Shown here: positions 52,423 through 61,895 of the stretch, piece after piece
Layout of the letters: every line of letters starts with the position of its first letter
Position numbering within the stretch: position 1 is the first letter of the stretch
Source of the DNA: Nostoc sp. XA010
GTDB taxonomy: Bacteria > Cyanobacteriota > Cyanobacteriia > Cyanobacteriales > Nostocaceae
Assembly: GCF_020829625.1 (NCBI RefSeq)
Contig: NZ_JAIVFX010000005.1
Coordinates: 248,001-312,000, forward strand
Length of the DNA stretch: 64,000 nt
Direction of reading: 5' to 3'
The notes under the pieces: generated by a model
Databases searched by the model: none
Told to the model about the DNA's origin: nothing
The model's input: only the letters and a program-made list of their open reading frames with translations
Made by a program: the position numbers and the translations under genes

Positions 52423-53991
52423 TTAAATCACAAAAGGTTCAAGTTCGCGGTTATGCCACTCATCTTCAACCCGTTCAGTAATAAGCGGTCTGATGATAAA
52501 CTTGGGTGGGCAACCATCTAGAACATCAATCCGCACACATGAGTAAGGCAGGCGGTTCTGGAAATTGTAATCATGACGACCCACAAAAAGCGTTGAATCG
52601 GCAACTTTCCGAGTGGGTTTACCTGGAATTTCCGTAAAAGTTTCCATTAATTCAGTCCCCTCTTGCCGTTGATAACGGGGACGATGACCACTACCACCAG
52701 AGATAATGCAGTTAATGTGGGAGTCAGCAAATCCGGTATCAGTTGTGCAAAGATGCTCTAAACAGTGAGCATGACCGTTTAAAATTAAATCCACTATGGG
52801 ACGTTCTTTAATTAGAGAACCAAGAGTTTCTGCCACTTGTTCAAATACCCAGCGTAAGCGGTGGCGAACCGCCAAGGTTTGTGCTTGATTCCACTTTGTA
52901 GCTTCTGTAACATAGGGCGGATGGTGGAAAAAAATTACACGTCCGCGTACTTCGGAGGTGTTCCAAGATTCGATTAGTCTGCTACGCAACCATTCAAGTT
53001 GTTCAAAATCTATCGCAGGCATTTTATGAGATGCCAATTGTTTTTCAATATCGATTTTAATCTCATCAATTTGGTCTAATTTGGCACTAAGATCATCAAG
53101 TTGTTCCGCGTCAGTGGATTTATCGGGATTGAGGCGATTATATATTTCCAATATCTGCAATTCTTCTTGATCTATTTCCTGGCGACGCTTTTGCAATTCC
53201 CGACGGTAAATTTCCCCCTCTTGAGTTGCAGGTAAAGGTGATGGTGTATTAAAGGTATTAGAATCCAGTGCGAAAAAATCAATCCCGCCATAACGAAAGG
53301 TGTAATAGCGATTGGGTAAGCGGGTAAACTGTCCAGGTTCGTAACGCAAACAGCGTCCTGTGTTGGTTTTAGCAGTGTAGTGTTGATCTAAATGACGTTC
53401 TAATTCTGGGGAAGACATCGCCCCTGTATAGTCCATAAATGCTCGTGCATAAGCATTACCTTGATACGATCCATGCCAGCCAATCTCAATATCTTTGTAG
53501 CGGAACAGGCGACGCAATGAAGATGTTGTTCCAGTAAATAAACGGTACATCAACGGCACATCATAGTAATCATGATTACCTAGTACTGGTAAGAATGGCA
53601 GATTAAACACCATGCGATCATAAGGAATGTCTTTCGGGTTGTCGCCACCGACAAGAAATTCCCGGTAAGGCTCAATAAAGTTTGTTGAATAATACTCTTG
53701 GGAACCTACCACATAAATTACATCGCCTGTGTGCAACACAAAACTGCAATCATCGCGGTGAGTCAACATTAGTTCAGCAACTTTTCGTTGGGGATGTTGC
53801 CGATAATGCGATTGAGTGCCAGAATCACCGATAACCATAAAGGAAAATTCTGGACTATCTTCTCTGCGATCGTCAATAACTATGCTGGTTTGATCAATTC
53901 CCCGTTGCACAAAACTTGGATGCATCCACCGCACCCGTTCCTTCATCTTTTGAATTTTTACAGGAATCGGTGGATCGGAAATCAATTTCAT
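52423..53991 (-). CDS. Metallophosphoesterase with coiled insertion
   Basis: A 522-residue calcineurin-like phosphoesterase. FSFMVIGDSGTQS (about 50) is the D-x-G motif. SFVLHTGDVIYVVGSQEYY is the GD-x-Y motif, PVLGNHDYYDV is the GNH motif, VIFFHHPPYV is the H motif and DLILNGHAHCLEH is the GHxH motif. A coiled insertion (about 255-320, RRELQKRRQEIDQEELQILEIYNRLN) breaks the fold between the third and fourth motifs. Substrate is unknown. No signal peptide is seen. The C-terminal 80 residues have no known motif. Confidence 0.87.
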   Translation of the reverse strand: MKLISDPPIPVKIQKMKERVRWMHPSFVQRGIDQTSIVIDDRREDSPEFSFMVIGDSGTQSHYRQHPQRKVAELMLTHRDDCSFVLHTGDVIYVVGSQEYYSTNFIEPYREFLVGGDNPKDIPYDRMVFNLPFLPVLGNHDYYDVPLMYRLFTGTTSSLRRLFRYKDIEIGWHGSYQGNAYARAFMDYTGAMSSPELERHLDQHYTAKTNTGRCLRYEPGQFTRLPNRYYTFRYGGIDFFALDSNTFNTPSPLPATQEGEIYRRELQKRRQEIDQEELQILEIYNRLNPDKSTDAEQLDDLSAKLDQIDEIKIDIEKQLASHKMPAIDFEQLEWLRSRLIESWNTSEVRGRVIFFHHPPYVTEATKWNQAQTLAVRHRLRWVFEQVAETLGSLIKERPIVDLILNGHAHCLEHLCTTDTGFADSHINCIISGGSGHRPRYQRQEGTELMETFTEIPGKPTRKVADSTLFVGRHDYNFQNRLPYSCVRIDVLDGCPPKFIIRPLITERVEDEWHNRELEPFVI

Positions 53992-54083
53992 GGCTGATAA
54001 CTCTTGAATGCCTAATGCATAAGCAGATTGTAACGAAATATTTAATTGTCATTAGTCATTTGTGAATAACCAATACCTAATTT

Positions 54084-54509
54084 TTAAGGCAAATTTTCTC
54101 GTAGTAATGCTCGAAAACCTGCTTGTTGAAAATGCTCATCAGCAGTCAATGCTTCCGTGATTCCGCTATATTGCATCACTATAAAAGATACGCAATCCCC
54201 AAATCCCCATTCTTTCTCTGTTTGTTCTCGATATAGCTCGAAAGCACGTTCGTAGAGTTCTTGGGAAAGGGGGATAATTTCTACTTTGGAGTCTGCTACT
54301 AGAGAATTTAATAATATGATTGCCGCTTGACGATAAGGTTGTTGGGATAAGGCATTGCCAATTTCCAACATTACCGCCTGTGTTGTCACCAAACGAGTTT
54401 CTGCTGCTTGTAACATTTTAGCCAGATGTAAGGCTCGGTCATGCAAGCGATCGCTCGGTGCAGATAAGGCAATGGCAAAGGATGTATCAAGAAAGACTTC
54501 AGAATGCAT
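54084..54509 (-). CDS. PIN-domain toxin (VapC-type)
   Basis: A 141-residue PIN nuclease. MHSEVFLDTSFAIALSAPSDRLHDRAL has the first catalytic Asp. TTQAVMLEIGNAL holds the second acidic residue (E), and EKEWGFGDCVSFIVMQ holds the third (D). DEHFQQAGF provides the last position. The arrangement is that of PIN toxins that cleave RNA. It follows the antitoxin gene by 7 bases on the same strand. The cellular target is unknown. Confidence 0.83.
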   Translation of the reverse strand: MHSEVFLDTSFAIALSAPSDRLHDRALHLAKMLQAAETRLVTTQAVMLEIGNALSQQPYRQAAIILLNSLVADSKVEIIPLSQELYERAFELYREQTEKEWGFGDCVSFIVMQYSGITEALTADEHFQQAGFRALLRENLP

Positions 54510-54516
54510 GGAAAGT

Positions 54517-54732
54517 TTATTTACCGTATAAATATTTATCTATATTGGTACACCAGTCGGGTGGCCCATCTAAATTGAGTGATCGCGCCGTTTGCAGAAA
54601 TGATACCGTTTCATGTTCACTTGGCGGTAAAATTTCAATACTGATTCGCACACGGGTATTGATTGGCAGTGCGATTGGTTCAGCCGGATAGAAGACTTTG
54701 CCATTAAAGACGGCTGTGATTTTTTCTACCAT
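54517..54732 (-). CDS. AF2212-like (DUF104-type) antitoxin
   Basis: A 71-residue small protein from ATG 54732 (MVEKITAVFNGKVFYPAEPI). The VFNGKVFYPAEPIALPINTRVRISIE start is the beta-rich, SpoVT-AbrB/AF2212-like antitoxin pattern. The C-terminal half is acidic and helical and ends DGPPDWCTNIDKYLYG, which likely binds the toxin. The longer frame starts three codons earlier with TTG and lacks support. It sits 7 bases before the PIN toxin gene in one operon. Confidence 0.78.
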   Translation of the reverse strand: MVEKITAVFNGKVFYPAEPIALPINTRVRISIEILPPSEHETVSFLQTARSLNLDGPPDWCTNIDKYLYGK

Positions 54733-55276
54733 TGTTTGCAAAAAATGATTTTAGTCTATCCTAAGCTGGTTGTAGCAATAGGGGTAGAGTAAACGATGCA
54801 ATAACTAGTGAAGATACTTATATCTGTCTTACAAATTGTATCGATTTTTCAGAATTTCTAAGCTACCAACTGAACTAATGTTAAGTGAGTTCGATGAACC
54901 TTTGCCTGTGTTGAACTAAAGTTCAAATTCCTCACCGACAGGCAAGAGGAACAAATTTTACATAGCAAAACCTCTTAGAGGTATCTTACGAACAAAAGAG
55001 GAAAGGTTTTTGATTTTTTCCGAATTCTTAGCAATAAATTATTCTGGCAATTTTATATATAAATACGTATGTAGGCTGTAAATAAATCAGCCTTTTGGAG
55101 GTGGGAAAAGCGCATAGCTTAAACACTATTTTTGCTACTTTAATCAGGAACTCCTGACTTAGTAAAAACTTACTAAAAATAATTAAAGCCAGATGATAAC
55201 TATTGTTCTATATATCCTATAATCTTTTTAATTACGGTATCTGCCGATAAATACCGTATATTTAGGGGTGATTCTG
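54733..55276. promoter_or_regulatory. Regulatory region upstream of sbpA with several palindromes
   Basis: No gene is seen in these 540 bases. Nested inverted repeats lie at 54902-54945: outer arms TTGCCTGT/ACAGGCAA, inner arms TTGAACT/AGTTCAA. TCAGGA-AC-TCCTGA is at 55144-55157. TACGGTAT/ATACCGTA is at 55233-55258, just 18 bases before the sbpA start. These may be operator sites or RNA hairpins for the sbpA-pst transcript. A clear Pho box was not found. Confidence 0.5.
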
Positions 55277-56431
55277 ATGAGTAAGTCGCAACAACTGACA
55301 CAATTAAGTAAATTACTAAGTGAGGGGATACAGGCTTATGTCATGAAAGCTTTGCAGGCTATACAACTCTCGGATAAACACACAATTAGGAGTTGGTTCA
55401 ATAGACACACTGTGCAAAGCTTTGTAAGCCTGTTTCTCATAGGTGCTTTTTTGAGTATAGCAGTTGCCTCCTGTGGAAGCAGTTCAGCTAGCAAAAATGA
55501 TGTTAAGATAAAACTCGTTTCTTTCTCTGTCACCAAAGCAGCTCATGACCAGATAATCCCCAAATTTGTCGAAAAATGGAAGCAAGAACATAACCAGAAC
55601 GTCACCTTTGAGCAAAGTTATGGAGGTTCTGGCGCTCAAACTGCTGCTGTCATTGCCGGTTCGCAAGAAGCAGATATAGTACATTTAGCACTTCCTCTGG
55701 ATGTCAACAAAATTCAACAAGCAGGTTTGATTAAATCAGGCTGGGAAATTAAAGCTCCCAGAAGTGGTATTGTTAGTAGATCGGTTGCTGCGATCGTTAC
55801 CCGCGAAGGCAATCCAAAAAGTATCAATACTTGGGCAGACTTGGCAAAAGATGGCGTGAAAGTGATTGCGGCTAACCCGAAAACTTCTGGTATTGCTATT
55901 TGGGAATTCTTAGCTTTTTGGGGTTCGGTAACTCTAACAGGCGGTGATGAGGCGACAGCGCTAGATTATGTCACTAAAGTTTATAGAAATACCCCTATTT
56001 TAACTAAAGATGCCCGTGAGGCTAGCGATTTATTTTTCCAAAAAGGTCAGGGAGATGTCTTAATTAACTACGAAAATGAGGTAATTTTGGCGGGTAAAAA
56101 TGGGGCTAAGTTGCCTTATGTTGTACCCCAAGTGAATATCTCCATTGATAATCCTGTAGCAATAGTAGATAAAAACGTTGATAAGCACGGTACAAGAGAA
56201 GTTGCACAAGCCTTTGTTGATTTTCTTTACTCAACAGAAGCTCAACGGGAATTTGCAAAATTACAATATCGTCCTGTTAATCCGACTGTTACCCAAGAAG
56301 TAGCCTCACAACATCCGCCAATTAAAACTTTATTCACATCTCAAGATTTAGGTGGTTGGGATATTATCCAGAAAAAGTTTTTTGGAGATGGGGCAATTTT
56401 TGATAAAGTTCAAGCTGCAAGTAAAGCGTAA
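55277..56431 (+). CDS. sbpA: Sulfate-type ABC transporter substrate-binding protein
   Basis: A 384-residue periplasmic lipoprotein. FVSLFLIGAFLSIAVASCGSS is a lipoprotein signal with lipobox VASC. VTFEQSYGGSGAQTAAVIAGSQEADIVHLALPLDV, NPKTSGIAIWEFLAFWGSV and VLINYENEVILA match sulfate/thiosulfate-binding Sbp proteins. About 50 residues precede the signal peptide if ATG 55277 is used, which is longer than usual. A GTG at 55411 would give a normal signal, so the true start is uncertain. It precedes pstS and not the usual cysT-cysW-cysA permease. It may serve a distant permease or a related oxyanion. Confidence 0.85.
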   Translation: MSKSQQLTQLSKLLSEGIQAYVMKALQAIQLSDKHTIRSWFNRHTVQSFVSLFLIGAFLSIAVASCGSSSASKNDVKIKLVSFSVTKAAHDQIIPKFVEKWKQEHNQNVTFEQSYGGSGAQTAAVIAGSQEADIVHLALPLDVNKIQQAGLIKSGWEIKAPRSGIVSRSVAAIVTREGNPKSINTWADLAKDGVKVIAANPKTSGIAIWEFLAFWGSVTLTGGDEATALDYVTKVYRNTPILTKDAREASDLFFQKGQGDVLINYENEVILAGKNGAKLPYVVPQVNISIDNPVAIVDKNVDKHGTREVAQAFVDFLYSTEAQREFAKLQYRPVNPTVTQEVASQHPPIKTLFTSQDLGGWDIIQKKFFGDGAIFDKVQAASKA

Positions 56432-56513
56432 TATCTTTTTTTAATGCCGCATGAGCTAGTTACAGATAGCCAAGCATAAGAAATTCTGATCACTTTATCT
56501 CAATTGATAAATT

Positions 56514-57515
56514 ATGAGCTTTCGTAGCCGATTTAAGGATAGCTTTTTCCTGACATCTTTAATGCTTATTGCCAGCAGTATAACTGCTTGCAACAGTGGA
56601 CAAGAATTGAAAAGTCAGGTGAGTATTGATGGTGCAGCAGTAGGTTTTTCTGTTTCTTTAGCAGTTGCAGAAGAATATGGTAAAGTGAAACCTGAAGCAA
56701 AAGTTAGTGTTGCCTCAAGTGGTACTGGTGGCGGTTTCAGTAAATTTTGTAATGGCGATATTGATATAGCTGGTGCTTCCCGTACCATTAGAGATGAAGA
56801 AATTAAAAAATGTAAAAGTAAGAATATTGAATTTGTCGAGTTGCCTATAGCTTTAGATGGCATTGCTGTAATTACTAATCGTCAAAATAACTTTGCCAAA
56901 TGTCTGACTATTAAAGAATTGGGTAAGATTTGGGGCGCTAAATCAGACAGCAAAATCTTGACATGGAATCAAGTTAATCCCAAATTTCCTAACCAAAAAC
57001 TGAAACTGTATGCTCCGGCTTCTGATACTGGAACATTTGATTATATGACTCAAGCTGTTACCGGCAAAGCCAAAAATGGTCGTACAGATTATACTCCCAG
57101 TCACAATCAAAACTTACTTGTGCAAGGAGTCTCAGGTGAAGCATCAGCTTTAGGTTATGTAGGCATATCTTACTATATTCAAAACCAAGATAAACTCAAT
57201 CTAGTTGCTGTAGAAAGTCCCACAGGTAAATGTGAGAAACCAGTTCCTATAGATAATGTAATCAAAAATCTCTATACCCCATTGTCTCGTCCTCTGTTTA
57301 TCTATGTTAGTAAAAAATCCTTAGATAGCAAGCCAGCAGTCAAAGAGTTTGTAGATTTTTATCTAGAAAATTCTTGGAAGTGGGTAGATAGCGTTGGTTA
57401 TGTAGCATTACCTGATGAAGCTTACGTCAAGGTAAAACAAAAATTGGCTAGTGGTGAAACTGGGACAAAATTCAAAAAAGCAAAACCAGGTGAACCAATC
57501 ATCAACTTTATTTAA
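56514..57515 (+). CDS. pstS: Phosphate ABC transporter substrate-binding protein
   Basis: A 333-residue lipoprotein. FLTSLMLIASSITACNSG is the signal with lipobox. VASSGTGGGFSKFCNGDIDIAGASRTI (about 60-86) is the phosphate-binding signature, as is YAPASDTGTFDYMTQAVTG (about 160-180) and SGEASALGYVGISYY. It delivers phosphate to the PstCAB permease encoded directly downstream. Length is normal. ATG 56514 is the natural start, 82 bases after sbpA. Confidence 0.95.
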   Translation: MSFRSRFKDSFFLTSLMLIASSITACNSGQELKSQVSIDGAAVGFSVSLAVAEEYGKVKPEAKVSVASSGTGGGFSKFCNGDIDIAGASRTIRDEEIKKCKSKNIEFVELPIALDGIAVITNRQNNFAKCLTIKELGKIWGAKSDSKILTWNQVNPKFPNQKLKLYAPASDTGTFDYMTQAVTGKAKNGRTDYTPSHNQNLLVQGVSGEASALGYVGISYYIQNQDKLNLVAVESPTGKCEKPVPIDNVIKNLYTPLSRPLFIYVSKKSLDSKPAVKEFVDFYLENSWKWVDSVGYVALPDEAYVKVKQKLASGETGTKFKKAKPGEPIINFI

Positions 57516-57564
57516 ATAAAGACCAGTTTTTGTAGTATGAATTTAGTAAAGGCTTAACTAATTT

Positions 57565-58506
57565 ATGCAAAATCCCAATTTTCAAGACGACCCTTCTCTC
57601 CAGTTCAGAAAGTCATTAGAGAAAAATGCATTTGAAGATATCTCAGAAAAGATTATTGCGGTAATTTTATTTGCTTGTGCTTTAGTTTCGGTTCTAACAA
57701 CCTTTGGTATTGTCGTAATTATCTTTCAGGAGGCATTTGGTTTTTTCCAAGAAGTTTCCTTTGCCGAATTCTTTCTTGATACTAAATGGACGCCTCTATT
57801 TGCAGATAGACATTTTGGTGTTTGGCCGTTGATAGCTGGCACTTTCTTAACTACAGTTATTGCTATGGCGGTTGCTATTCCTCTGGGTTTATCTTCTGCA
57901 ATTTACTTGAGTGAATATGCTCAACCAAAAGTAGCAGCAATTTTACGTCCCGCAGTAGAGCTGTTGGCGGGAATACCTACAGTAGTATATGGTTACTTTG
58001 CACTGTTATTTCTCACACCATTACTGCGAAATATTATTCCTCTAGAAATATTTAATGCCTTGAGTGCAGGCTTAATGATGGGAGTAATGATTACTCCTAC
58101 TGTTGGTTCTATTAGCTTAGATGCAATTCAAGCTGTTCCACGTTCTTTGCGGGAAGGAGCTTATGCTTTAGGTATTACTAAACTAGAAAGCATTTTTAAA
58201 ATAGTTCTCCCAGCAGCACTTTCTGGAATTATAGCCTCAATTATTTTGGGTATTTCTCGTGCTGTGGGTGAAACGATGACTGTCCTTATCGCCGCAGGTC
58301 AACAACCAAAACTGACGATTAATTTTGCGGAATCAGTAGAAACGATGACAGCTTACATGGCGCAAATTTCTGGTGGAGATAGTCCGCGTGGTAGTCTTAA
58401 TTTCAAGACTTTATATGCTGTGGGCGCTCTTTTATTTCTACTCACACTAGCTTTAAATATTGTTAGTTTCTGGATTGCTAATCGCTTTAAAGAAAAGTAC
58501 GATTAA
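57565..58506 (+). CDS. pstC: Phosphate ABC transporter permease PstC
   Basis: A 313-residue membrane protein with six or more helices. The permease loop [44 protein letters not shown] (about 190-235) holds the EAA motif. The upstream [23 protein letters not shown] is also PstC-specific. It pairs with PstA to form the phosphate channel. It lies 49 bases after pstS and 5 bases before pstA. Confidence 0.95.
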   Translation: MQNPNFQDDPSLQFRKSLEKNAFEDISEKIIAVILFACALVSVLTTFGIVVIIFQEAFGFFQEVSFAEFFLDTKWTPLFADRHFGVWPLIAGTFLTTVIAMAVAIPLGLSSAIYLSEYAQPKVAAILRPAVELLAGIPTVVYGYFALLFLTPLLRNIIPLEIFNALSAGLMMGVMITPTVGSISLDAIQAVPRSLREGAYALGITKLESIFKIVLPAALSGIIASIILGISRAVGETMTVLIAAGQQPKLTINFAESVETMTAYMAQISGGDSPRGSLNFKTLYAVGALLFLLTLALNIVSFWIANRFKEKYD

Positions 58507-58511
58507 TAGGT

Positions 58512-59411
58512 ATGACGACAAGTTATCAACGAGATGAGTCTTTGGATTCGGCGGCAGAGTTTACTGAGAATGTTGAAAGTAGGGAGACATTAGGAAAAGT
58601 ATTTGAAATACTTTTTTTGTTAGGGTTGCTGATTGGTATATTTATTTTGGCTTTGCTACTTTTCGATATTTTTCGAGATGGATTAGCCAGATTTTTAACA
58701 CCCGGCTTTCTAACAGAAACTCCTTCTCGTTTTCCTGACCAAGGTGGCATCCGTCCAGCTATTGTCAGTAGTATTCTTTTAGGAATAATTGTGATTTTAG
58801 TCACTGTACCAATTGGTGTTGGAGCAGCTTTATATCTAGAAGAGTATGCACCTAAAGCTTGGTGGACAGTGATTATTGAGATTAATATCAGCAATCTGGC
58901 AGGTGTACCTTCCATTGTCTACGGATTGCTGGGTTTGGGAGTTTTCAATTATTTGCTTGGCTTCGGCCCCGCTTTGGTTTCTGGTGCGTTAACTTTATCT
59001 TTGTTGTCTTTACCAGTAATTATTGTGACAGCAAGAGAAGCAATTCGCGCTGTCCCGGATTCCCTAAGAAATGCTTCTTATGGATTAGGTGTCACTAAAT
59101 GGCGAACTATTAGCAGTCACGTTTTACCTTATGCTGTTCCTGGTATTTTGACAGGGGTAATTATCTCTGTATCCCGTGCTATTGGTGATGCAGCGTCTCT
59201 AATTGTTGTAGGTGCTGTGGGTTTTCTCACCTTTAACCCTGGTTTGTTCCAGAGATTTATGGCATTACCCATTCAAATTTACAGTTACATTACTCGTCCT
59301 GAACCAGGTTTTGCTAGTGCAGCAGCAGCAACAATTATTGCGTTGTTACTCTTGATTTTAGTTTTAAATGGTGTAGCAATTTATATCCGCCAACGCTTTA
59401 CAATACACTAG
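58512..59411 (+). CDS. pstA: Phosphate ABC transporter permease PstA
   Basis: A 299-residue membrane protein with six helices. PDSLRNASYGLGVTKWRTISSHVLPYAVPGILTGVIISVSRAIGDAASL (about 180-228) is the EAA loop of PstA, and SNLAGVPSIVYGLLGLGVF is the matching helix segment. It combines with PstC in the membrane. It follows pstC by 5 bases and precedes pstB by 50 bases. Identification is firm. Confidence 0.95.
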   Translation: MTTSYQRDESLDSAAEFTENVESRETLGKVFEILFLLGLLIGIFILALLLFDIFRDGLARFLTPGFLTETPSRFPDQGGIRPAIVSSILLGIIVILVTVPIGVGAALYLEEYAPKAWWTVIIEINISNLAGVPSIVYGLLGLGVFNYLLGFGPALVSGALTLSLLSLPVIIVTAREAIRAVPDSLRNASYGLGVTKWRTISSHVLPYAVPGILTGVIISVSRAIGDAASLIVVGAVGFLTFNPGLFQRFMALPIQIYSYITRPEPGFASAAAATIIALLLLILVLNGVAIYIRQRFTIH

Positions 59412-59462
59412 ATAATTAAATATCTAATTGGATATATTCACAGTTATTAGGAGATACGCAAA

Positions 59463-60290
59463 ATGACTTATAGCAACAGTAGAAGTCAATTAGATAGTGC
59501 CACAATCGACCAGGAGAATAACGTCTTCAATGTTGAAGGTGTAAAGGTCTATTATGGGGGACTTTTGGCTCTTTTAGATGTCTATTTAAAGATTCCTGCA
59601 AAACAAATTATTGCTTTTATTGGCCCTTCAGGATGTGGTAAAAGTACCTTACTGCGTTGCTTCAATCGGATGAATGATTTAATCCCTGGAGCTAAAGTTG
59701 AGGGTAGACTGAATTACCGCGATCGCAATATTTACGATCCTAAGATAAATTCTGTAAAATTACGCCGCCAAATCGGAATGGTTTTTCAAAGACCGAATCC
59801 TTTCCCTAAGTCAATATATGAAAATATTTCCTTTGGTCCGCGTGCTAACGGTTATAAAGGTAACATCGATGAATTGGTGGAAGATTCTCTCAGACGCGCT
59901 GCTATCTGGGATGAAGTCAAAGACAAACTCAAAGAGAAGGGTACTGCATTATCTGGCGGACAACAGCAACGACTTTGCATTGCTCGTGCGATCGCCATGA
60001 AGCCAGATGTATTATTAATGGATGAACCATGTTCTGCTCTCGACCCAATTTCTAGCCGCCAAGTAGAAGAACTCTGCTTAGAACTCAAGGAGCAATACAC
60101 CATTATTATGGTGACTCACAACATGCAACAAGCTTCTAGAGTCGCAGATTTCACGGCTTTCTTCAATACAGAAATTGACGAGCATGGCAAACGTCGCGGA
60201 AAATTAGTTGAGTTTAATCCGACAGCGCAAATGTTCAGTTCTCCTCAAACTAAAGAAGCTGAAGATTACATCAGTGGACGTTTCGGTTAA
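59463..60290 (+). CDS. pstB: Phosphate ABC transporter ATP-binding protein
   Basis: A 275-residue ABC ATPase. [20 protein letters not shown] is Walker A with the PstB-specific NRMND tail. [19 protein letters not shown] is the Q-loop, [16 protein letters not shown] the signature and [13 protein letters not shown]alker [17 protein letters not shown] holds the switch His. It powers the PstCA permease. ATG 59463 follows TTAGGAGATACGCAAA. It closes the pst operon; possible terminators follow at 60333-60366 and 60448-60469. Confidence 0.96.
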   Translation: MTYSNSRSQLDSATIDQENNVFNVEGVKVYYGGLLALLDVYLKIPAKQIIAFIGPSGCGKSTLLRCFNRMNDLIPGAKVEGRLNYRDRNIYDPKINSVKLRRQIGMVFQRPNPFPKSIYENISFGPRANGYKGNIDELVEDSLRRAAIWDEVKDKLKEKGTALSGGQQQRLCIARAIAMKPDVLLMDEPCSALDPISSRQVEELCLELKEQYTIIMVTHNMQQASRVADFTAFFNTEIDEHGKRRGKLVEFNPTAQMFSSPQTKEAEDYISGRFG

Positions 60291-60447
60291 AGAGCTTGTA
60301 CTAAGTATTTAGGATAATAGACAACCTTGTACAATAAGGTAAAACTTTGTACAGGGTTTTGTTTTGTGATACTAGACTCACTAAAATAGCGATCGCACTA
60401 CAGACTCAATCTATAATGCGTAGGAGAGTCACCCTATGCTACATAAC

Positions 60448-60469
60448 ACTCAAAAAATTTTGTTTGAGT
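60448..60469 (+). terminator. Hairpin ACTCAAA/TTTGAGT with following T-run
   Basis: ACTCAAA (60448-60454) pairs with TTTGAGT (60463-60469), followed by TTTATC. Another weaker hairpin (CCTTGTAC/GTACAGGG, then TTTTGTTTTG) is at about 60333-60366, nearer pstB. Either may end the pst operon. Confidence 0.5.
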
Positions 60470-60529
60470 TTTATCTGAACCCGCGATTAGTCTATTTCTC
60501 CGACATCCCGTAGCACTGCATCAATGAGG

Positions 60530-60964
60530 CTAGGTCGGATATAAATTCCATTGGTGCGTAACTAGCTCAACAATCAACCCTGCTTTTTTCGCCTTACGCA
60601 AAATGCCAAGAGTCCCTATCCGGCGAATTCCTAAGCGTTCTGCAACCCTTCGTGCTTGAGCATCATCCAAAAGTACCGTACTATCTGGAGTGGACTGAGC
60701 CAAGGCAATAGCTTCAGCTTCTCCACGATCAACTAGGATTGATAATGGTTCTAATATCAGGGCTTCAGGGGCTTGAATTTCCAACCAAGTTAACTGACTG
60801 ACGGCTTGTGCGCCAGGTAAAGCTACACCTTGGATTGTTACTTCATCCCATACGGCTGTGGGAAGTAATATTCGCTGATAAAGTTGGGGTAAAAGTTCCA
60901 GTTGTGCGATAATTGCCAAGTAAATGAGGGGGCTGCTATCGGCAACGATGACAGAGTTAATCAT
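60530..60964 (-). CDS. DUF3368-type PIN-like toxin
   Basis: A 144-residue PIN-like protein. VIVADSSPLIYLAIIAQLELLPQLYQRILLPTAVWDEV (about 5-40) and VDRGEAEAIALAQSTPDSTVLLDDAQARRVAERLGIRRIGTLGIL (about 80-125) are the DUF3368 signature with acidic residues in DSSP, GEAEA and LLDDAQAR. ATG 60964 overlaps the antitoxin gene's end by 8 bases, showing coupled translation. The cellular target is unknown. Confidence 0.86.
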   Translation of the reverse strand: MINSVIVADSSPLIYLAIIAQLELLPQLYQRILLPTAVWDEVTIQGVALPGAQAVSQLTWLEIQAPEALILEPLSILVDRGEAEAIALAQSTPDSTVLLDDAQARRVAERLGIRRIGTLGILRKAKKAGLIVELVTHQWNLYPT

Positions 60965-61208
60965 CGCGCAATTCGTCGGCGATTTGGTCATCATCTAAGT
61001 TGATAACAGGGATTTGCAAACGTCCTAGTTCGTACATGAACTGCGGTTTGTTCATGCTGCAAAAGGCGGCGGCTTTACCAAGCGATAGTCGGCGTAGCTC
61101 AAATAGTTTGACTGCGAGCAAAAATGTGAGTTCTGCTTCTAACGCTTGGGGTGATTTACCGGAGGTAATAAGTAAGTCATCGGGATAATGAAGGGATAGG
61201 ATGTGCAT
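60957..61208 (-). CDS. UPF0175-family antitoxin
   Basis: An 83-residue protein. LEAELTFLLAVKLFELRRLSLGKAAAFCSMNKPQFMYELGRLQIPVIN is the UPF0175 helix-turn-helix pattern. It usually lies directly upstream of a DUF3368 toxin, as here, and likely represses the operon and neutralises the toxin. The N-terminus MHILSLHYPDDLLI is consistent with ATG 61208. Its stop overlaps the toxin start. Confidence 0.87.
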   Translation of the reverse strand: MHILSLHYPDDLLITSGKSPQALEAELTFLLAVKLFELRRLSLGKAAAFCSMNKPQFMYELGRLQIPVINLDDDQIADELRDD

Positions 61209-61461
61209 GATTCACTTCTGTGTTCCTGATTCCTAATTCTGTCTTGATTATGGCTTACACCAGTCCAACTAGCATAGCGAAGCGATCGCACCCAGTAGTG
61301 ACTCAACAACAACTCGACGACTGGCTAAATCACGATTAAATCGCTTATCGAAGAATGATGCGCTGATGTTGCTTTGCATTAGCTTAATTCTGGAAAATAT
61401 GCTGATGCTTAATAGTCCGAGATTAGAGTAATATTTAATATTAGTACTTATACTGTGTATT

Positions 61462-61887
61462 ATGTTTAAGCTTTTGTCCTTGGCTTTAGTTACAGCTACC
61501 ATTCTAGTAGCATCAATCAATAATCCCAGTAATACTTTAGCTCGAACTTGTGCCTCTAAGTGTGGGTCACACCCAATTCAGTTTACACCTGGGCAACACA
61601 TCCGGGTTGAAGTTCTAAATAGCACACCTAACCCGATCAAAATTCAAAAACCTTCAGGGACTGATGCAATATCCTTGAGTCCAGGACAGAAATTAAATCT
61701 AGAACAAATAGAGGGTACTGAGCCAAATACATCTCTGATATTTTGGAGCGAAAAGGGTTTATCACTACAAGCAATTGTTTCCAAACCTAACTTTGGCACA
61801 TTGCGGCTCGAACTCCGTCCAACTTTGCGCTCTCCTGGCGATCGCTCGTTATATATTATGGATGATGGTAGAATCAACGTGTTTTAA
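61462..61887 (+). CDS. Secreted hypothetical protein
   Basis: A 141-residue protein with a signal peptide (MFKLLSLALVTATILVASINNPSNTLA). The mature part starts with two Cys (RTCASKCGSHP) and has a beta-rich body: QHIRVEVLNSTPNPIKIQKPSGTDAISLSPGQKLNLEQ and LRLELRPTLRSPGDRSLYIMDDGRINVF. It looks like a small beta-sandwich protein of the periplasm or surface. I do not recognise a known family. It is a single gene followed by heptamer repeats. Confidence 0.7.
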   Translation: MFKLLSLALVTATILVASINNPSNTLARTCASKCGSHPIQFTPGQHIRVEVLNSTPNPIKIQKPSGTDAISLSPGQKLNLEQIEGTEPNTSLIFWSEKGLSLQAIVSKPNFGTLRLELRPTLRSPGDRSLYIMDDGRINVF

Positions 61888-61895
61888 CAGAAAAA

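Noticed and set aside
55233..55258. NtcA site (GTA-N8-TAC)
   Set aside because: The half-sites are 12 bases apart, not 8.
55080..55260. Pho box before sbpA-pst
   Set aside because: CTTAAACA and CTTTAATC lie near each other, but the required three spaced CTTAACCT-like repeats are not there.
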